From the NCBI RefSeq assembly GCF_030512175.1, contig NZ_JAULBL010000002.1, positions 2,850,149 to 2,914,148 on the forward strand: DNA of 64,000 bases, read 5' to 3'. A program made the position numbers and the translations under genes. Origin of the DNA: Paeniglutamicibacter sulfureus (GTDB taxonomy: Bacteria; Actinomycetota; Actinomycetes; Actinomycetales; Micrococcaceae). This document shows, piece by piece, positions 18,781 to 27,782 of the stretch. The notes beneath the pieces are model-generated. The model made no database searches and was not told the DNA's origin. It saw only the letters and a list, made by a program, of their open reading frames with translations. Each line of letters begins with the position of its first letter. Positions within the stretch are counted from its first letter, which is position 1.

Positions 18781-20235
18781 ATGTTCGAAGAGTGCGAAGG
18801 CTACTTGTCGAACCCGAGCTCGCTCTCCGCCGAGGCTGCCGGGGAAATTCTCCTTGGCCACCGCCATATACCCGTAGGCATGGAAATGCCCGCCAGGGAA
18901 CGCGCGTTGGCGCAAAGGCCAGGGGATGAATACGTCGATTTCATCGACGACGTCGGCGTTGCCATGACCCTCCTGCCCCAGAATGTTGGAGAACGGGTCA
19001 GAGTGGCGAGGATTTCGGCACTGGAAAGGGCCAAGGCCGCAATCTGTGCGGCCCAGGCGAAGGAAGCCTACGGGCTCGAGCAGGACATCATCGCCCGGCA
19101 TGAGGATGAGGGGATCTACACGGAGAACCCGAACCGCGGTGCTGGTGCCGAAGTGGCGCTGGCTCGCAAGGTCGCACAACGCCTAGGGTCGAGCTTTATC
19201 TCTTACTCGAAATCCATGATCGAGCACATGCCCTATACCTATAACGCCTTGGAGCGCGGAGAACTCAACGAAGATCGGGCCATGCTCCTGGTGCGCGAAA
19301 CCAACAAGTTGGATCCCGGCGTCCGTGAACTCATTGACCGGGAAATCGCTGGCGAGCGTGGGGCGTTGGAAGGCGTAGGCGACAAACAACTCCTGGCTCG
19401 AGCCAAGAAGGAAGTTCTGGCGTTCAGCAACAAAACGGATATGAACAACCATGCCGACGCGATGAATAAGCGACGCATATCCGTGACGCCCACTCCGGAC
19501 GGGATGATGCGAGTGAGCGGGCTGCTGCCAGTGGTGCAAGGCGTCGCCCTTAAGGAGGGGCTGGCCAAGGCTGCTGCCAAACGCCGCTCAGCGGAAGACA
19601 AGCGCACCGATGCGCAGGTCATGGCCGACTTCGTGGTGGAGTGTGTCACCGGCCAGCAACTGGCCTCGCGACCGCCACTGTCGGTTGAGGTCGTGATGAC
19701 GGACCGATGCTTAATGGTAGGTGACAGCGAGCCGGCATTCATCAAAGGCTACGGAACCGTATCCGCAGAGTATGCACGCTGGATGATCACTGGTGACCGC
19801 ACCGGTCCCGACGGTGAAAATGAAGCAGAAGCATGGGTCCGACGCCTATATACGGCTCCGGTTAGCGGTCAGCTCGTGGCCATGGACTCGGAAGCTCGGA
19901 TTCTTCCCCAAAAGCTGAAGGAATTGATCTCGATACGAGATCAGTTCTGTCGCACACCCTATTGCGACGCCCCGATTCGCCACTACGACCACGTTTATCA
20001 AGTGGCCAGGGGCGGAAAGACGACGGAAGTCAATGGCGATGGACGATGCGTTCGCTGCAACCAGACCAAGGAAACGTCCGGTTGGGAAGAATTCGTGATT
20101 CTGGGTCCCCGGCACACGATCCTAATAAAAACGCCCAGCGGGCAGATGTACCGAGCCATGGCGCCGCCGTTGCCGGGGACGCCCGAATCGCCTCCGCCTG
20201 GCTCGACCGACAGTGTCGTGATTACCAGCCTCTAG
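18781..20235 (+). CDS. DUF222 / HNH endonuclease domain protein (13E12 family)
   Basis: 484 residues with the actinobacterial layout of an N-terminal helical DUF222 region (residues about 60-330) and a C-terminal HNH nuclease. Zinc cysteines and the HNH core appear in FCRTPYC, IRHYDHVYQVARGG, VNGDGRCVRCNQTKE. These genes are common, variable repeats in actinomycete genomes and may be mobile; their role is not established. Codon use is more A/T-rich at third positions than neighbours, and the upstream region is A/T-rich, consistent with transfer. The stop overlaps the convergent MBL-fold gene by 14 bp. Confidence 0.88.
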   Translation: MFEECEGYLSNPSSLSAEAAGEILLGHRHIPVGMEMPARERALAQRPGDEYVDFIDDVGVAMTLLPQNVGERVRVARISALERAKAAICAAQAKEAYGLEQDIIARHEDEGIYTENPNRGAGAEVALARKVAQRLGSSFISYSKSMIEHMPYTYNALERGELNEDRAMLLVRETNKLDPGVRELIDREIAGERGALEGVGDKQLLARAKKEVLAFSNKTDMNNHADAMNKRRISVTPTPDGMMRVSGLLPVVQGVALKEGLAKAAAKRRSAEDKRTDAQVMADFVVECVTGQQLASRPPLSVEVVMTDRCLMVGDSEPAFIKGYGTVSAEYARWMITGDRTGPDGENEAEAWVRRLYTAPVSGQLVAMDSEARILPQKLKELISIRDQFCRTPYCDAPIRHYDHVYQVARGGKTTEVNGDGRCVRCNQTKETSGWEEFVILGPRHTILIKTPSGQMYRAMAPPLPGTPESPPPGSTDSVVITSL

Positions 20236-20884
20236 CGCGCCACTCCGCCAGGCTCGGCCGCTCCGCGCCCAACGTCGTCGTGGCCCCGTGACCCGGAAGC
20301 ACCAGGGTTTCATCGGGATACTGCTCGAAGAGTCGTGTGGTTACGTCATCAATCAACGTCGTGAAGCGCTGCGGATCGTTCTGCGTGTTCCCCACGCCGC
20401 CCGGGAACAGCGAGTCGCCACTGAAGATCACCGTGGTGCCTCCGCTGTCACGAAGTACATAGGCGATGGATCCTGGGGTATGGCCACGCAGGTGCACGCA
20501 CTTCAGGACCGTTGTCCCCGCCGACACCGTGTCGCCGTGGTTCAACGCAACGTCAATGGCCACATCGGCACCCTCGGCAATTCCCTGTACGTCCTCAGTA
20601 CCCGCATAGGTCTTCGCGCCGGTGCGCTCCGCGTACTCGTGCAGCGCCCTGATGTGGTCCCAGTGCTGGTGAGTGGTCGCGATGCCCTCAAGCCTCGGGG
20701 CAACCTCCGAATCGGACGAAGCGGATGCGATCAGGCCGTCGATGGCCGGCACATCGTCGGCGGCATCAATCAGGAGTTGCGAGCCGTCGCTCTTCGAAGT
20801 CACCAGGTAAATGTTGTTGGACATTTCGGAGACGCTCACGGATCGTATGCTCACGTCGGTGAGGTCAAGGAAGATTTCTGTCAT
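20222..20884 (-). CDS. MBL-fold metallo-hydrolase, glyoxalase II-like
   Basis: 220 residues of the metallo-beta-lactamase fold. The metal motif is THQHWDH (the usual HxHxDH), followed by LRGHTPGSIAYVL, FSGDSLFPGGVGNT and the terminal PGHG. SNNIYLVTSKSDGSQLLIDA matches hydroxyacylglutathione hydrolase-like members, though the thiol substrate in an actinomycete would not be glutathione. It acts in the cytoplasm. The gene runs against the HNH gene and diverges from the GntR gene by 85 bp. Confidence 0.88.
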   Translation of the reverse strand: MTEIFLDLTDVSIRSVSVSEMSNNIYLVTSKSDGSQLLIDAADDVPAIDGLIASASSDSEVAPRLEGIATTHQHWDHIRALHEYAERTGAKTYAGTEDVQGIAEGADVAIDVALNHGDTVSAGTTVLKCVHLRGHTPGSIAYVLRDSGGTTVIFSGDSLFPGGVGNTQNDPQRFTTLIDDVTTRLFEQYPDETLVLPGHGATTTLGAERPSLAEWRARGW

Positions 20885-20969
20885 GACTTCACCTTACGTG
20901 GCGCGGCCATGGCCAGGCGATAGTCTGAAACGAAGGCCCTGCCCCCAGCATCAACGAAGGAAGGCTCGC

Positions 20970-21353
20970 ATGGACAGCAATCCACTGGCATTTGTCACTG
21001 TCGACAGCACCGACAAAACCCCTCCCTACCAACAAGTCAGGCAGCAGATCCTGGCCGCCATCTCCAAGGGGCGCCTCAAGGCAGGAACCAAGTTGCCTTC
21101 GGTTCGGGCGCTCGCCGAGCAGTTGGGCCTCGCGGTCAACACCGCGGCAAAGGTCTACAAGGAACTGGAAGCCAGCGGTGCGGTCGTGACCCGCGGGCGA
21201 CACGGCACCATTGTCCAGGCCACCGGTGATGAAGGATCGGTTGCGGTGGCCGACGCCGCGTCGGAATTTGCTGCCGTTGCGACACGCTGGGGGATCTCCG
21301 AAAAAGCGGCCGTCGGCTACGTTCGCGCAGCGTTCAGTTCCCAGGTCGGCTAG
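20970..21353 (+). CDS. GntR family regulator, YtrA subgroup
   Basis: A 127-residue DNA-binding protein. A GntR winged helix (residues 15-80: PPYQQVRQQI, LPSVRALAEQLGLAVNTAAKVYKELEASG) is followed by a short helical tail only, the mark of the YtrA subgroup. YtrA proteins usually control ABC transporters encoded next to them. None is adjacent here, so the target is unknown. The ATG at 20970 has a good ribosome-binding site (GAAGGAAGG) about 5 nt upstream, unlike the many leaderless genes nearby. Confidence 0.88.
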   Translation: MDSNPLAFVTVDSTDKTPPYQQVRQQILAAISKGRLKAGTKLPSVRALAEQLGLAVNTAAKVYKELEASGAVVTRGRHGTIVQATGDEGSVAVADAASEFAAVATRWGISEKAAVGYVRAAFSSQVG

Positions 21354-21386
21354 ACCCAAGTCTTGTTCCTCACAAGGACGCGCAAT

Positions 21387-21402
21387 TCGAACCAGTTTTC
21401 GA
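21387..21402. promoter_or_regulatory. LexA (SOS) box upstream of uvrA
   Basis: TCGAACCAGTTTTCGA matches the Gram-positive/actinobacterial SOS palindrome TCGAAC-N4-GTTCGA at 11 of 12 fixed positions. It lies just before the -10 hexamer of uvrA, where LexA binding would block RNA polymerase. Confidence 0.8.
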
Positions 21403-21403
21403 T

Positions 21404-21409
21404 TAGCAT
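21404..21409 (+). promoter_or_regulatory. -10 element TAGCAT, leaderless start of uvrA
   Basis: TAGCAT starts 2 bp after the LexA box and ends 6 nt before the GTG at 21416, supporting that GTG as the start. Confidence 0.55.
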
Positions 21410-21415
21410 GTTCTG

Positions 21416-24298
21416 GTGGCTACTTCCCGCTCCCTTGAAACCCTCCGTCCGCACGACCTGACCCGCTTGGTGGTCAAGGGCGCGCGCGAGCACAACCTGC
21501 GCAATGTCGACCTGGATTTGCCGCGCGACGCGATGATCGTGTTTACCGGCCTCTCCGGCTCGGGCAAGTCCTCCCTCGCATTCGACACCATCTTTGCTGA
21601 GGGGCAGCGGCGCTATGTCGAATCGCTGTCTGCGTACGCCCGACAATTCCTCGGCCAGGTCGACAAGCCCGACGTCGACTTCATCGAGGGACTCTCGCCG
21701 GCGGTGTCGATCGACCAAAAGTCGACCTCCAAGAACCCCCGCTCCACCGTGGGAACCATCACGGAAATCTACGACTACATGCGCCTTCTCTGGGCCCGTG
21801 TGGGTCGCCCCTATTGCCCTGTCTGCGGCGAGGCCGTCACGAAGCAGACCCCGCAACAGATCGTTGACCAACTGCTTGAGCTGGAACCCAAAACCCGTTT
21901 CCAGGTCCTGGCACCCGTAGTCCGCGGCCGCAAGGGGGAATTCGTCGACCTGTTCAAGGAACTGGGTTCCAAGGGCTATTCCCGCGCACGGGTCGACGGT
22001 GAAACGATCCAGCTCAGCGATCCGCCGAAGCTCGGCAAGCAGTTCAAGCACACCATCGAGGTTGTCATCGACCGTCTGGCCATCAACGACACCGTTCGCC
22101 AGCGCCTGACCGACTCCATCGAAACCGCGCTCAACCTCGCAGAGGGCCGGGTCCTGATTGATTTCGTGGACCTCGATCCGGAAGACGAGGGTCGTATACG
22201 CGCCTTCTCCGAAAACCTTGCCTGCCCCAACGAACACCCGTTGGCCATCGATGAGATCGAGCCCCGCTCGTTCTCCTTCAACAACCCATTTGGCGCATGC
22301 CCGGCCTGCAGCGGCATCGGCACGCGCCTTGAGGTCGACGAAGACCTGATCATTCCCGACGTCGAGATGCCGCTGGGACAAGGCGCCATCGCGCCATGGT
22401 CGTTGGGAGCAGCAACCAGCGAATACTGGAACCGCCTGCTCGAGGGCCTTGGCGCCGAACTCGACTTCACACTCGAGACCCCTTGGAACAAGCTGCCCGC
22501 GGTGGCCCGGCAGGCCATTCTGCACGGCAAGGACCACAAGGTCGTCGTGCAGTACAAGAACCGCTTCGGTCGGGAACGGAAGTACTCCACCGGCTTCGAG
22601 GGAGTGGTGCAGTACATCCACCGCAAGCACCTGGAAACCGAGTCGGACAATGCCCGCGACAAGTACGAAGAGTACATGCGGCAGATCCCTTGCCCGGAAT
22701 GCAACGGCGCACGCCTGAACTCCGCCTCCCTCTCGGTGTTGATCAACGGCAAGTCCATTGCCGAGGTCTCCGCCATGCCGATGCGCACTTGTTCCGAGTT
22801 CCTTGAGAACCTCGTCCTGAGCGGGCGCGAGGCACAGATTGCCACCCAGGTGCTCAAAGAGATCCAGGCCCGCCTGCGCTTCCTGCTGGACGTCGGACTC
22901 GAGTACCTGAACCTGGAACGCGCCGCCGGCACGCTCTCCGGCGGCGAGGCCCAACGCATCCGCCTGGCCACGCAGATCGGCTCCGGACTGGTGGGCGTGC
23001 TCTACGTGCTTGACGAGCCCTCCATCGGCCTGCACCAGCGCGACAACCGCAGGCTCATCGAAACCCTGACCCGGCTGCGTTCGCTGGGCAACACCCTGAT
23101 CGTCGTCGAGCACGACGAGGACACCATTGCCGAGGCCGACTGGATCGTCGACATCGGTCCGGGCGCCGGGGAACACGGCGGCGAGGTCGTGCACTCCGGA
23201 TCACTGGCGGACCTGAAGGCGAACACCCGCTCCATCACCGGCGATTACCTCTCCGGGCGTAGGAAGATCGAGGTGCCCGCCAAGCGCCGCAAGATCGACA
23301 AGAAGCGCCAGGTCACCGTCGTGGGCGCCCGCGAAAACAACCTCGAGGACCTCACCGCGCGCTTCCCGCTCGGTGTCCTGACGGCCATCACCGGCGTCTC
23401 CGGCTCGGGGAAGTCCACCCTGGTCAACGACGTCCTCTACAAGGTGCTGGCCAACAAGCTCAACGGCGCCAAGCAGGTCCCGGGGCGGCACACCCGCGTC
23501 GAGGGCCTCGAGCACCTGGACAAGGTCATCCACGTCGACCAGTCGCCCATCGGCCGCACCCCGCGATCGAACCCGGCGACCTACACCGGGGTCTTCGACC
23601 ACATCCGCAAGCTCTTTGCAGAGACCAACGAGGCCAAGGTCCGCGGCTACCTGCCGGGCCGATTCTCCTTCAACGTGAAGGGAGGACGCTGCGAATCCTG
23701 CTCGGGCGACGGCACGCTGAAGATCGAGATGAACTTCCTGCCCGACGTGTATGTCCCGTGTGAGGTTTGCCATGGTGCGCGCTACAATCGCGAGACCCTG
23801 GAAGTGCACTACAAGGGCAAATCCATTGCCGACGTGCTGAACATGCCGATCGAGGAGGGCGCGGAATTCTTCGCCGCCTTCACCCCGATCGCCCGCCACC
23901 TGCGCACGCTGGTGGACGTGGGGCTCGGCTACGTCCGCCTCGGACAGGCCTCCACCACGCTTTCCGGCGGCGAGGCTCAGCGCGTGAAGCTCGCCGCGGA
24001 ATTGCAGAAACGTTCCAACGGCCGCTCCATCTACGTGCTCGACGAGCCCACCACGGGCCTGCATTTCGAGGATATCCGCAAGCTCCTGCTGGTCCTGCAG
24101 GGTCTCGTCGACAAGGGCAACACCGTGATCACGATCGAGCACAACCTCGATGTCATCAAGTCCGCCGACTGGGTCATCGACCTGGGCCCCGAGGGTGGAT
24201 CCGGCGGCGGCGAGATCATTGCCGTCGGCACCCCGGAAGAGGTCGCCAAGGTCGAAGACAGCTACACCGGAAGGTTCCTCGCGCCGCTACTTGGCTAG
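21416..24298 (+). CDS. uvrA: excinuclease ABC subunit A
   Basis: The 960-residue UvrA dimer searches for DNA damage and loads UvrB. Two ABC ATPase modules are visible: Walker [10 protein letters not shown] near residue 45 and GVSGSGKST near residue 660, with ABC signatures [13 protein letters not shown] and [13 protein letters not shown]. Zinc-binding cysteine pairs occur in [27 protein letters not shown] and CEVCHG. Length and order are normal. Regulation by LexA is suggested by the box 14 bp upstream. The GTG start is fixed by the -10 position. Confidence 0.97.
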   Translation: MATSRSLETLRPHDLTRLVVKGAREHNLRNVDLDLPRDAMIVFTGLSGSGKSSLAFDTIFAEGQRRYVESLSAYARQFLGQVDKPDVDFIEGLSPAVSIDQKSTSKNPRSTVGTITEIYDYMRLLWARVGRPYCPVCGEAVTKQTPQQIVDQLLELEPKTRFQVLAPVVRGRKGEFVDLFKELGSKGYSRARVDGETIQLSDPPKLGKQFKHTIEVVIDRLAINDTVRQRLTDSIETALNLAEGRVLIDFVDLDPEDEGRIRAFSENLACPNEHPLAIDEIEPRSFSFNNPFGACPACSGIGTRLEVDEDLIIPDVEMPLGQGAIAPWSLGAATSEYWNRLLEGLGAELDFTLETPWNKLPAVARQAILHGKDHKVVVQYKNRFGRERKYSTGFEGVVQYIHRKHLETESDNARDKYEEYMRQIPCPECNGARLNSASLSVLINGKSIAEVSAMPMRTCSEFLENLVLSGREAQIATQVLKEIQARLRFLLDVGLEYLNLERAAGTLSGGEAQRIRLATQIGSGLVGVLYVLDEPSIGLHQRDNRRLIETLTRLRSLGNTLIVVEHDEDTIAEADWIVDIGPGAGEHGGEVVHSGSLADLKANTRSITGDYLSGRRKIEVPAKRRKIDKKRQVTVVGARENNLEDLTARFPLGVLTAITGVSGSGKSTLVNDVLYKVLANKLNGAKQVPGRHTRVEGLEHLDKVIHVDQSPIGRTPRSNPATYTGVFDHIRKLFAETNEAKVRGYLPGRFSFNVKGGRCESCSGDGTLKIEMNFLPDVYVPCEVCHGARYNRETLEVHYKGKSIADVLNMPIEEGAEFFAAFTPIARHLRTLVDVGLGYVRLGQASTTLSGGEAQRVKLAAELQKRSNGRSIYVLDEPTTGLHFEDIRKLLLVLQGLVDKGNTVITIEHNLDVIKSADWVIDLGPEGGSGGGEIIAVGTPEEVAKVEDSYTGRFLAPLLG

Positions 24299-24306
24299 GC
24301 CCCACG

Positions 24307-24344
24307 GCCGTTCGTGTATGCCGCTTCGGGCATGCACGAACGGC
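24307..24344 (+). terminator. long hairpin after uvrA (no T-run)
   Basis: A 16-bp stem with one G-U pair (24307-24322 with 24329-24344) and a 6-nt loop GCTTCG lies 8 bp past the uvrA stop. There is no T-tract, so it may act as a weak terminator or an mRNA 3' end stabiliser. Confidence 0.55.
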
Positions 24345-24378
24345 GATGGCGCCCAGTCCATGCGAGAATACAACAGTG

Positions 24379-25098
24379 ATGATTGCTCCCTCCGCCGTGC
24401 TCCTTGACCTCGATGGAACCCTCGTGGATCCGGCCGGGGCCATCACCTCGGGTATCCGCCATGCGTTGACGCAGGCGCAGATCCCCGACCCGGGTGAAGA
24501 AAAACTCCGTTCCCTCATCGGCCCGCCGCTGAGCATCGGGCTGGCCTCCATCGACGGCGTCACCGCCGCCGACATCGGCTTCCTGATCGCCACCTACCGC
24601 GCGCAATATGCCGAAACCGGCATGGCAGCCTCGCGTCCCTACCCGGGCGTGAAGGAGCTTCTGGCAGCACTTCGCACCGCCGGGACCACGGTGCTGGTGG
24701 CCACGGCCAAGCCCACGCACATTGCCCGCCAACTGCTTGCGGTGCAGGAAATCACACCGCTGCTTGACGGGATCTTCGGCAACGACGACGAGGGCGACGG
24801 CACATCGTCCTCCAAGACCCACATCATCGCCGCGGCGATGAGCGAACACAACCTGGACCCGGCAAGCTGCGTCATGGTGGGGGACCGCCGCTACGACATC
24901 GAGGCCGCCCACGAGAACAACATCGCGTCCATCGGCGCGGGCTGGGGGTTCGCCGACGACGGCGAACTGGCAGCCGCCGGGGCAGGCGCCCACGCGGCGG
25001 ACCTTGCCGAACTTGCCGACCTCTTGCTGGGCAACGCCGCCGGGGAAGCCGTGCGCGCATCGGTCATGGCCGCCACCACCAAGGGAGCCATCGCCTAA
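24379..25098 (+). CDS. HAD family phosphatase (phosphoglycolate phosphatase-like)
   Basis: A 239-residue HAD hydrolase. The nucleophile motif is LLDLDGTLVDP at residues 8-18, the Thr/Lys region is VLVATAKPTH, and the acidic motif is VMVGDRRYDIEAAHEN. The cap helices between motifs I and II resemble the GPH/PpaX type, so phosphoglycolate or pyrophosphate are candidate substrates. An upstream in-frame GTG (24376) is 6 nt after GAGAAT and could be the true leaderless start. The stop abuts the plsC ATG with no gap. Confidence 0.87.
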   Translation: MIAPSAVLLDLDGTLVDPAGAITSGIRHALTQAQIPDPGEEKLRSLIGPPLSIGLASIDGVTAADIGFLIATYRAQYAETGMAASRPYPGVKELLAALRTAGTTVLVATAKPTHIARQLLAVQEITPLLDGIFGNDDEGDGTSSSKTHIIAAAMSEHNLDPASCVMVGDRRYDIEAAHENNIASIGAGWGFADDGELAAAGAGAHAADLAELADLLLGNAAGEAVRASVMAATTKGAIA

Positions 25099-25767
25099 AT
25101 GAGCCTGTACACCATGACCCGCTCCTCGATCCGCGGGCTGCTTTCGGGGCTGTGCCGTCCCACCGTCACCGGCCTGGAAAACGTGCCGCGCACCGGGCCC
25201 GTCATCATCGCCTCAAACCACCTCTCCTTCCTGGACTCCATCATCATCCAGGCGCTGACCCCGCGCGACGTGGCGTTCTTCGCCAAGGCCGAGTACTTCA
25301 CCACCCCCGGCCTCAAGGGCAAGGCCATGAAGACCTTCTTCGAGTCCGTGGGCTCCATCCCGGTGCAGCGCGGCGAGCAGGCTGCCTCCGTGGCGGCACT
25401 GGAATCCCTGGTCGACATCCTGGAAACCGGCGGCGGCATCGGCATCTACCCCGAGGGCACCCGCTCCCGCGACGGCATGCTCTACCGCGGACGCACCGGC
25501 GTGGGCTGGCTGGCGCTGAGCACAGGGGCGCCGGTGGTGCCCGTCGGACTCATCGGCACCGAGAAGCTGCAGCCGGCCGGAACCAACCGGATTACCCCGC
25601 ACCACTTCACCCTGGCCTTCGGCAAGCCGCTGCAATTCGAGCACCTGGGACGCAAGCACCCGCTGCCGCAGCGCCGCGCAGCCACCGACACGATCGTCGA
25701 TGCCATCGCGGAGCTCACGGGCCAGGAACGCGTGGACGCCTACAACCAGACACCCATCACCGACTAG
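25099..25767 (+). CDS. plsC: 1-acyl-sn-glycerol-3-phosphate acyltransferase
   Basis: A 222-residue membrane-associated acyltransferase making phosphatidic acid. The catalytic HX4D motif is NHLSFLD (His41, Asp46), and the glycerophosphate-binding motif IYPEGTRS lies near residue 117. Further conserved blocks are VPVGLIGTEKLQP and FGKPL. The gene starts on the base after the HAD stop codon and is followed after 17 bp by uvrC, so HAD-plsC-uvrC appear to be one transcript. Confidence 0.92.
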   Translation: MSLYTMTRSSIRGLLSGLCRPTVTGLENVPRTGPVIIASNHLSFLDSIIIQALTPRDVAFFAKAEYFTTPGLKGKAMKTFFESVGSIPVQRGEQAASVAALESLVDILETGGGIGIYPEGTRSRDGMLYRGRTGVGWLALSTGAPVVPVGLIGTEKLQPAGTNRITPHHFTLAFGKPLQFEHLGRKHPLPQRRAATDTIVDAIAELTGQERVDAYNQTPITD

Positions 25768-25784
25768 CAACGAAGGGCGCAGAC

Positions 25785-27746
25785 GTGGCAGACCCAAGAA
25801 GCTACCGCCCCGCGACGGGGGACATCCCGGTCAACCCCGGGGTGTACCGCTTTCGCGACGAAGTGGGACGGGTCATCTACGTCGGCAAAGCCAAGGTGCT
25901 GCGCTCCCGGCTGAACTCCTACTTCGCCAACCCGGCCGGGCTCACCCCCAAGACGCACGCCATGGTGCACACCGCCGTCTCCGTGGAGTGGACCGTCGTG
26001 GGCTCCGAGCTCGAGGCCCTCCAGCTGGAATACACCTGGATCAAGGAGTACAACCCGCGGTTCAACATCGTCTTCCGCGACGACAAGTCATACCCGTACC
26101 TCGCGGTGACCATGGGGGAGAAGTACCCGCGCGCCCAGGTGATGCGCGGGGACAAGCGCAAGGACACCAAGTACTTCGGGCCGTTCTACCCGGCCAAGGC
26201 CATCCGCGAAACCCTCGACACGCTGCTGCGTGTCTTCCCGGTGCGCAGCTGTTCGGCAGGGGTGTTCAAGCGCGCCGAATCCTCCGGGCGGCCCTGCCTG
26301 CTGGGCTACATCGACAAATGCGCGGCCCCCTGCGTGGGGCGCATCAGCCCCGAGGACCACAAGCAGCTCGCCGCGGACCTGTGCCAGTTCATGGGCGGTG
26401 AAGGCACCCGCTTCATCAAGGAGATCGAAGCCAAGATGGCCGATGCGGTCTCCAAGCTCGAGTACGAGCAGGCCGCCCGCCACCGCGACGACATCGCCGC
26501 GCTGCGCCGGGTCTTCGAACGCAACGCGGTGGTGCTGGCCGAAAACACCGAGGCCGACATCTTCGCCGTGCACGAGGACGAGCTCGAGGCAGCCGTGCAG
26601 GTCTTCCATGTGCGCAACGGGCGGATCCGGGGCCAGCGCGGCTGGGTCGTGGAAAAGGTCGAGGACTCGACCCCTGCCGAATTCATCGAGCACCTGCTCA
26701 CCCAGGTCTACGGCGAGGCCGCCGGGGACGACAGGATTCCGCGTGAGGTGCTGGTCCCGGTGCTGCCGGAGAACACCGAGCAGGTGGCCGCGTGGCTGCA
26801 CGAACGCCGCGGCTCGGCCGTCTCGCTGCGCGTTCCCCAACGCGGGGACAAGGCGACGTTGGCCGAAACCGTGCGGGAAAACGCCGAGCAGTCGCTGCGC
26901 CTGCACAAGTCCCGGCGCGCCGGGGACCTGACCACCCGCTCGGCCTCGCTGCAGGAACTGCAGGACTCGCTCGGGCTTCCCACCCCGCTGCTGCGCATCG
27001 AATGCTATGACGCCTCCCACACCCAGGGCACCAACGTGGTCGCCTCCATGGTGGTGTTCGAGGACGGGCTGCCGAAAAAGAGCGACTACCGCAAGTTCGC
27101 GATCACCGGGGACGCTGCGCGGGATGACACCGCCTCGATGTACGACGTGATCTCCCGCCGCTTCAGGAACTACCTCGCGGAAATGGCCGACACCGTGCCG
27201 ATGGTCAGCGGCGAAATCGACATCGCCGACGCCTCCGAACGACTGCCGGCGCGCAAGTTCGCCTACCCGCCCTCGCTGGTCATCGTCGACGGCGGCCCGC
27301 CGCAGGTCGCCGCCGCCTCCCGGGCGCTTGCGGACCTGGGCATCGACGACATCTACGTCGTCGGCCTGGCCAAGCGGCTGGAGGAACTGTGGCTGCCCGA
27401 TGACGAGTTCCCGGTGATCCTGCCGCGGGCCTCCCACGCGCTGTACATGGTCCAGCGGATCCGCGACGAGGCGCACCGTTTCGCCATCACCTTCCACCGC
27501 CAGAAGCGCTCGGCCTCGATGACCACCTCACTACTTGACACCATCAACGGCCTGGGACCGGCCAAGCGCGACGCCCTGCGCAAGCACTTTGGCTCGATGA
27601 AAAAGATGCGCGCCGCCTCCGTCGAGGAACTCACGGCCGTTCCCGGCATCGGCCCGGTGCTTGCCGCCACGGTGCATGAGGCGCTGGCCGCCGCAGGCAC
27701 CGGTGCGCCGGCAGTGAACATGACGACCGGAGAGGTACTTGACTAG
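25785..27746 (+). CDS. uvrC: excinuclease ABC subunit C
   Basis: The 653-residue nuclease makes both incisions in excision repair. The N-terminal GIY-YIG domain (PGVYRFRDEVGRVIYVGKA, then LRSRLNSYF) is followed by the Cys cluster LGYIDKCAAPCVG. A UVR helix pair (SKLEYEQAARHRDDIAALR) binds UvrB. The RNase H-like endonuclease core (RIECYDASHTQGTNVVASM, FVIVDGG-type VIVDGGPPQV) and a C-terminal helix-hairpin-helix repeat (INGLGPAKRDALRKHF, VPGIGPVLA) complete it. The GTG start has GAAGGG 8 nt upstream. Confidence 0.97.
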   Translation: MADPRSYRPATGDIPVNPGVYRFRDEVGRVIYVGKAKVLRSRLNSYFANPAGLTPKTHAMVHTAVSVEWTVVGSELEALQLEYTWIKEYNPRFNIVFRDDKSYPYLAVTMGEKYPRAQVMRGDKRKDTKYFGPFYPAKAIRETLDTLLRVFPVRSCSAGVFKRAESSGRPCLLGYIDKCAAPCVGRISPEDHKQLAADLCQFMGGEGTRFIKEIEAKMADAVSKLEYEQAARHRDDIAALRRVFERNAVVLAENTEADIFAVHEDELEAAVQVFHVRNGRIRGQRGWVVEKVEDSTPAEFIEHLLTQVYGEAAGDDRIPREVLVPVLPENTEQVAAWLHERRGSAVSLRVPQRGDKATLAETVRENAEQSLRLHKSRRAGDLTTRSASLQELQDSLGLPTPLLRIECYDASHTQGTNVVASMVVFEDGLPKKSDYRKFAITGDAARDDTASMYDVISRRFRNYLAEMADTVPMVSGEIDIADASERLPARKFAYPPSLVIVDGGPPQVAAASRALADLGIDDIYVVGLAKRLEELWLPDDEFPVILPRASHALYMVQRIRDEAHRFAITFHRQKRSASMTTSLLDTINGLGPAKRDALRKHFGSMKKMRAASVEELTAVPGIGPVLAATVHEALAAAGTGAPAVNMTTGEVLD

Positions 27747-27769
27747 CAGGTTGGGCGCGCAAAGGCGAC

Positions 27770-27775
27770 TAGGCT
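27770..27775 (+). promoter_or_regulatory. -10 element TAGGCT, leaderless start of rapZ
   Basis: TAGGCT ends 7 nt before the ATG at 27783 in the 36-bp gap after uvrC, so rapZ-yvcK-whiA probably have their own promoter. Confidence 0.5.
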
Positions 27776-27782
27776 AGGGGTC

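Noticed and set aside
21350-23194. Long open frame (about 614 codons) antisense to uvrA
   Set aside because: Same shadow effect. No domain, no ribosome-binding site, and it covers the fully conserved UvrA coding region.
24376-24381. GTG at 24376 as the definite start of the HAD gene
   Set aside because: It fits the 6-nt spacing rule from GAGAAT, but that hexamer is a poor -10. I kept the adjacent ATG and mention the alternative.
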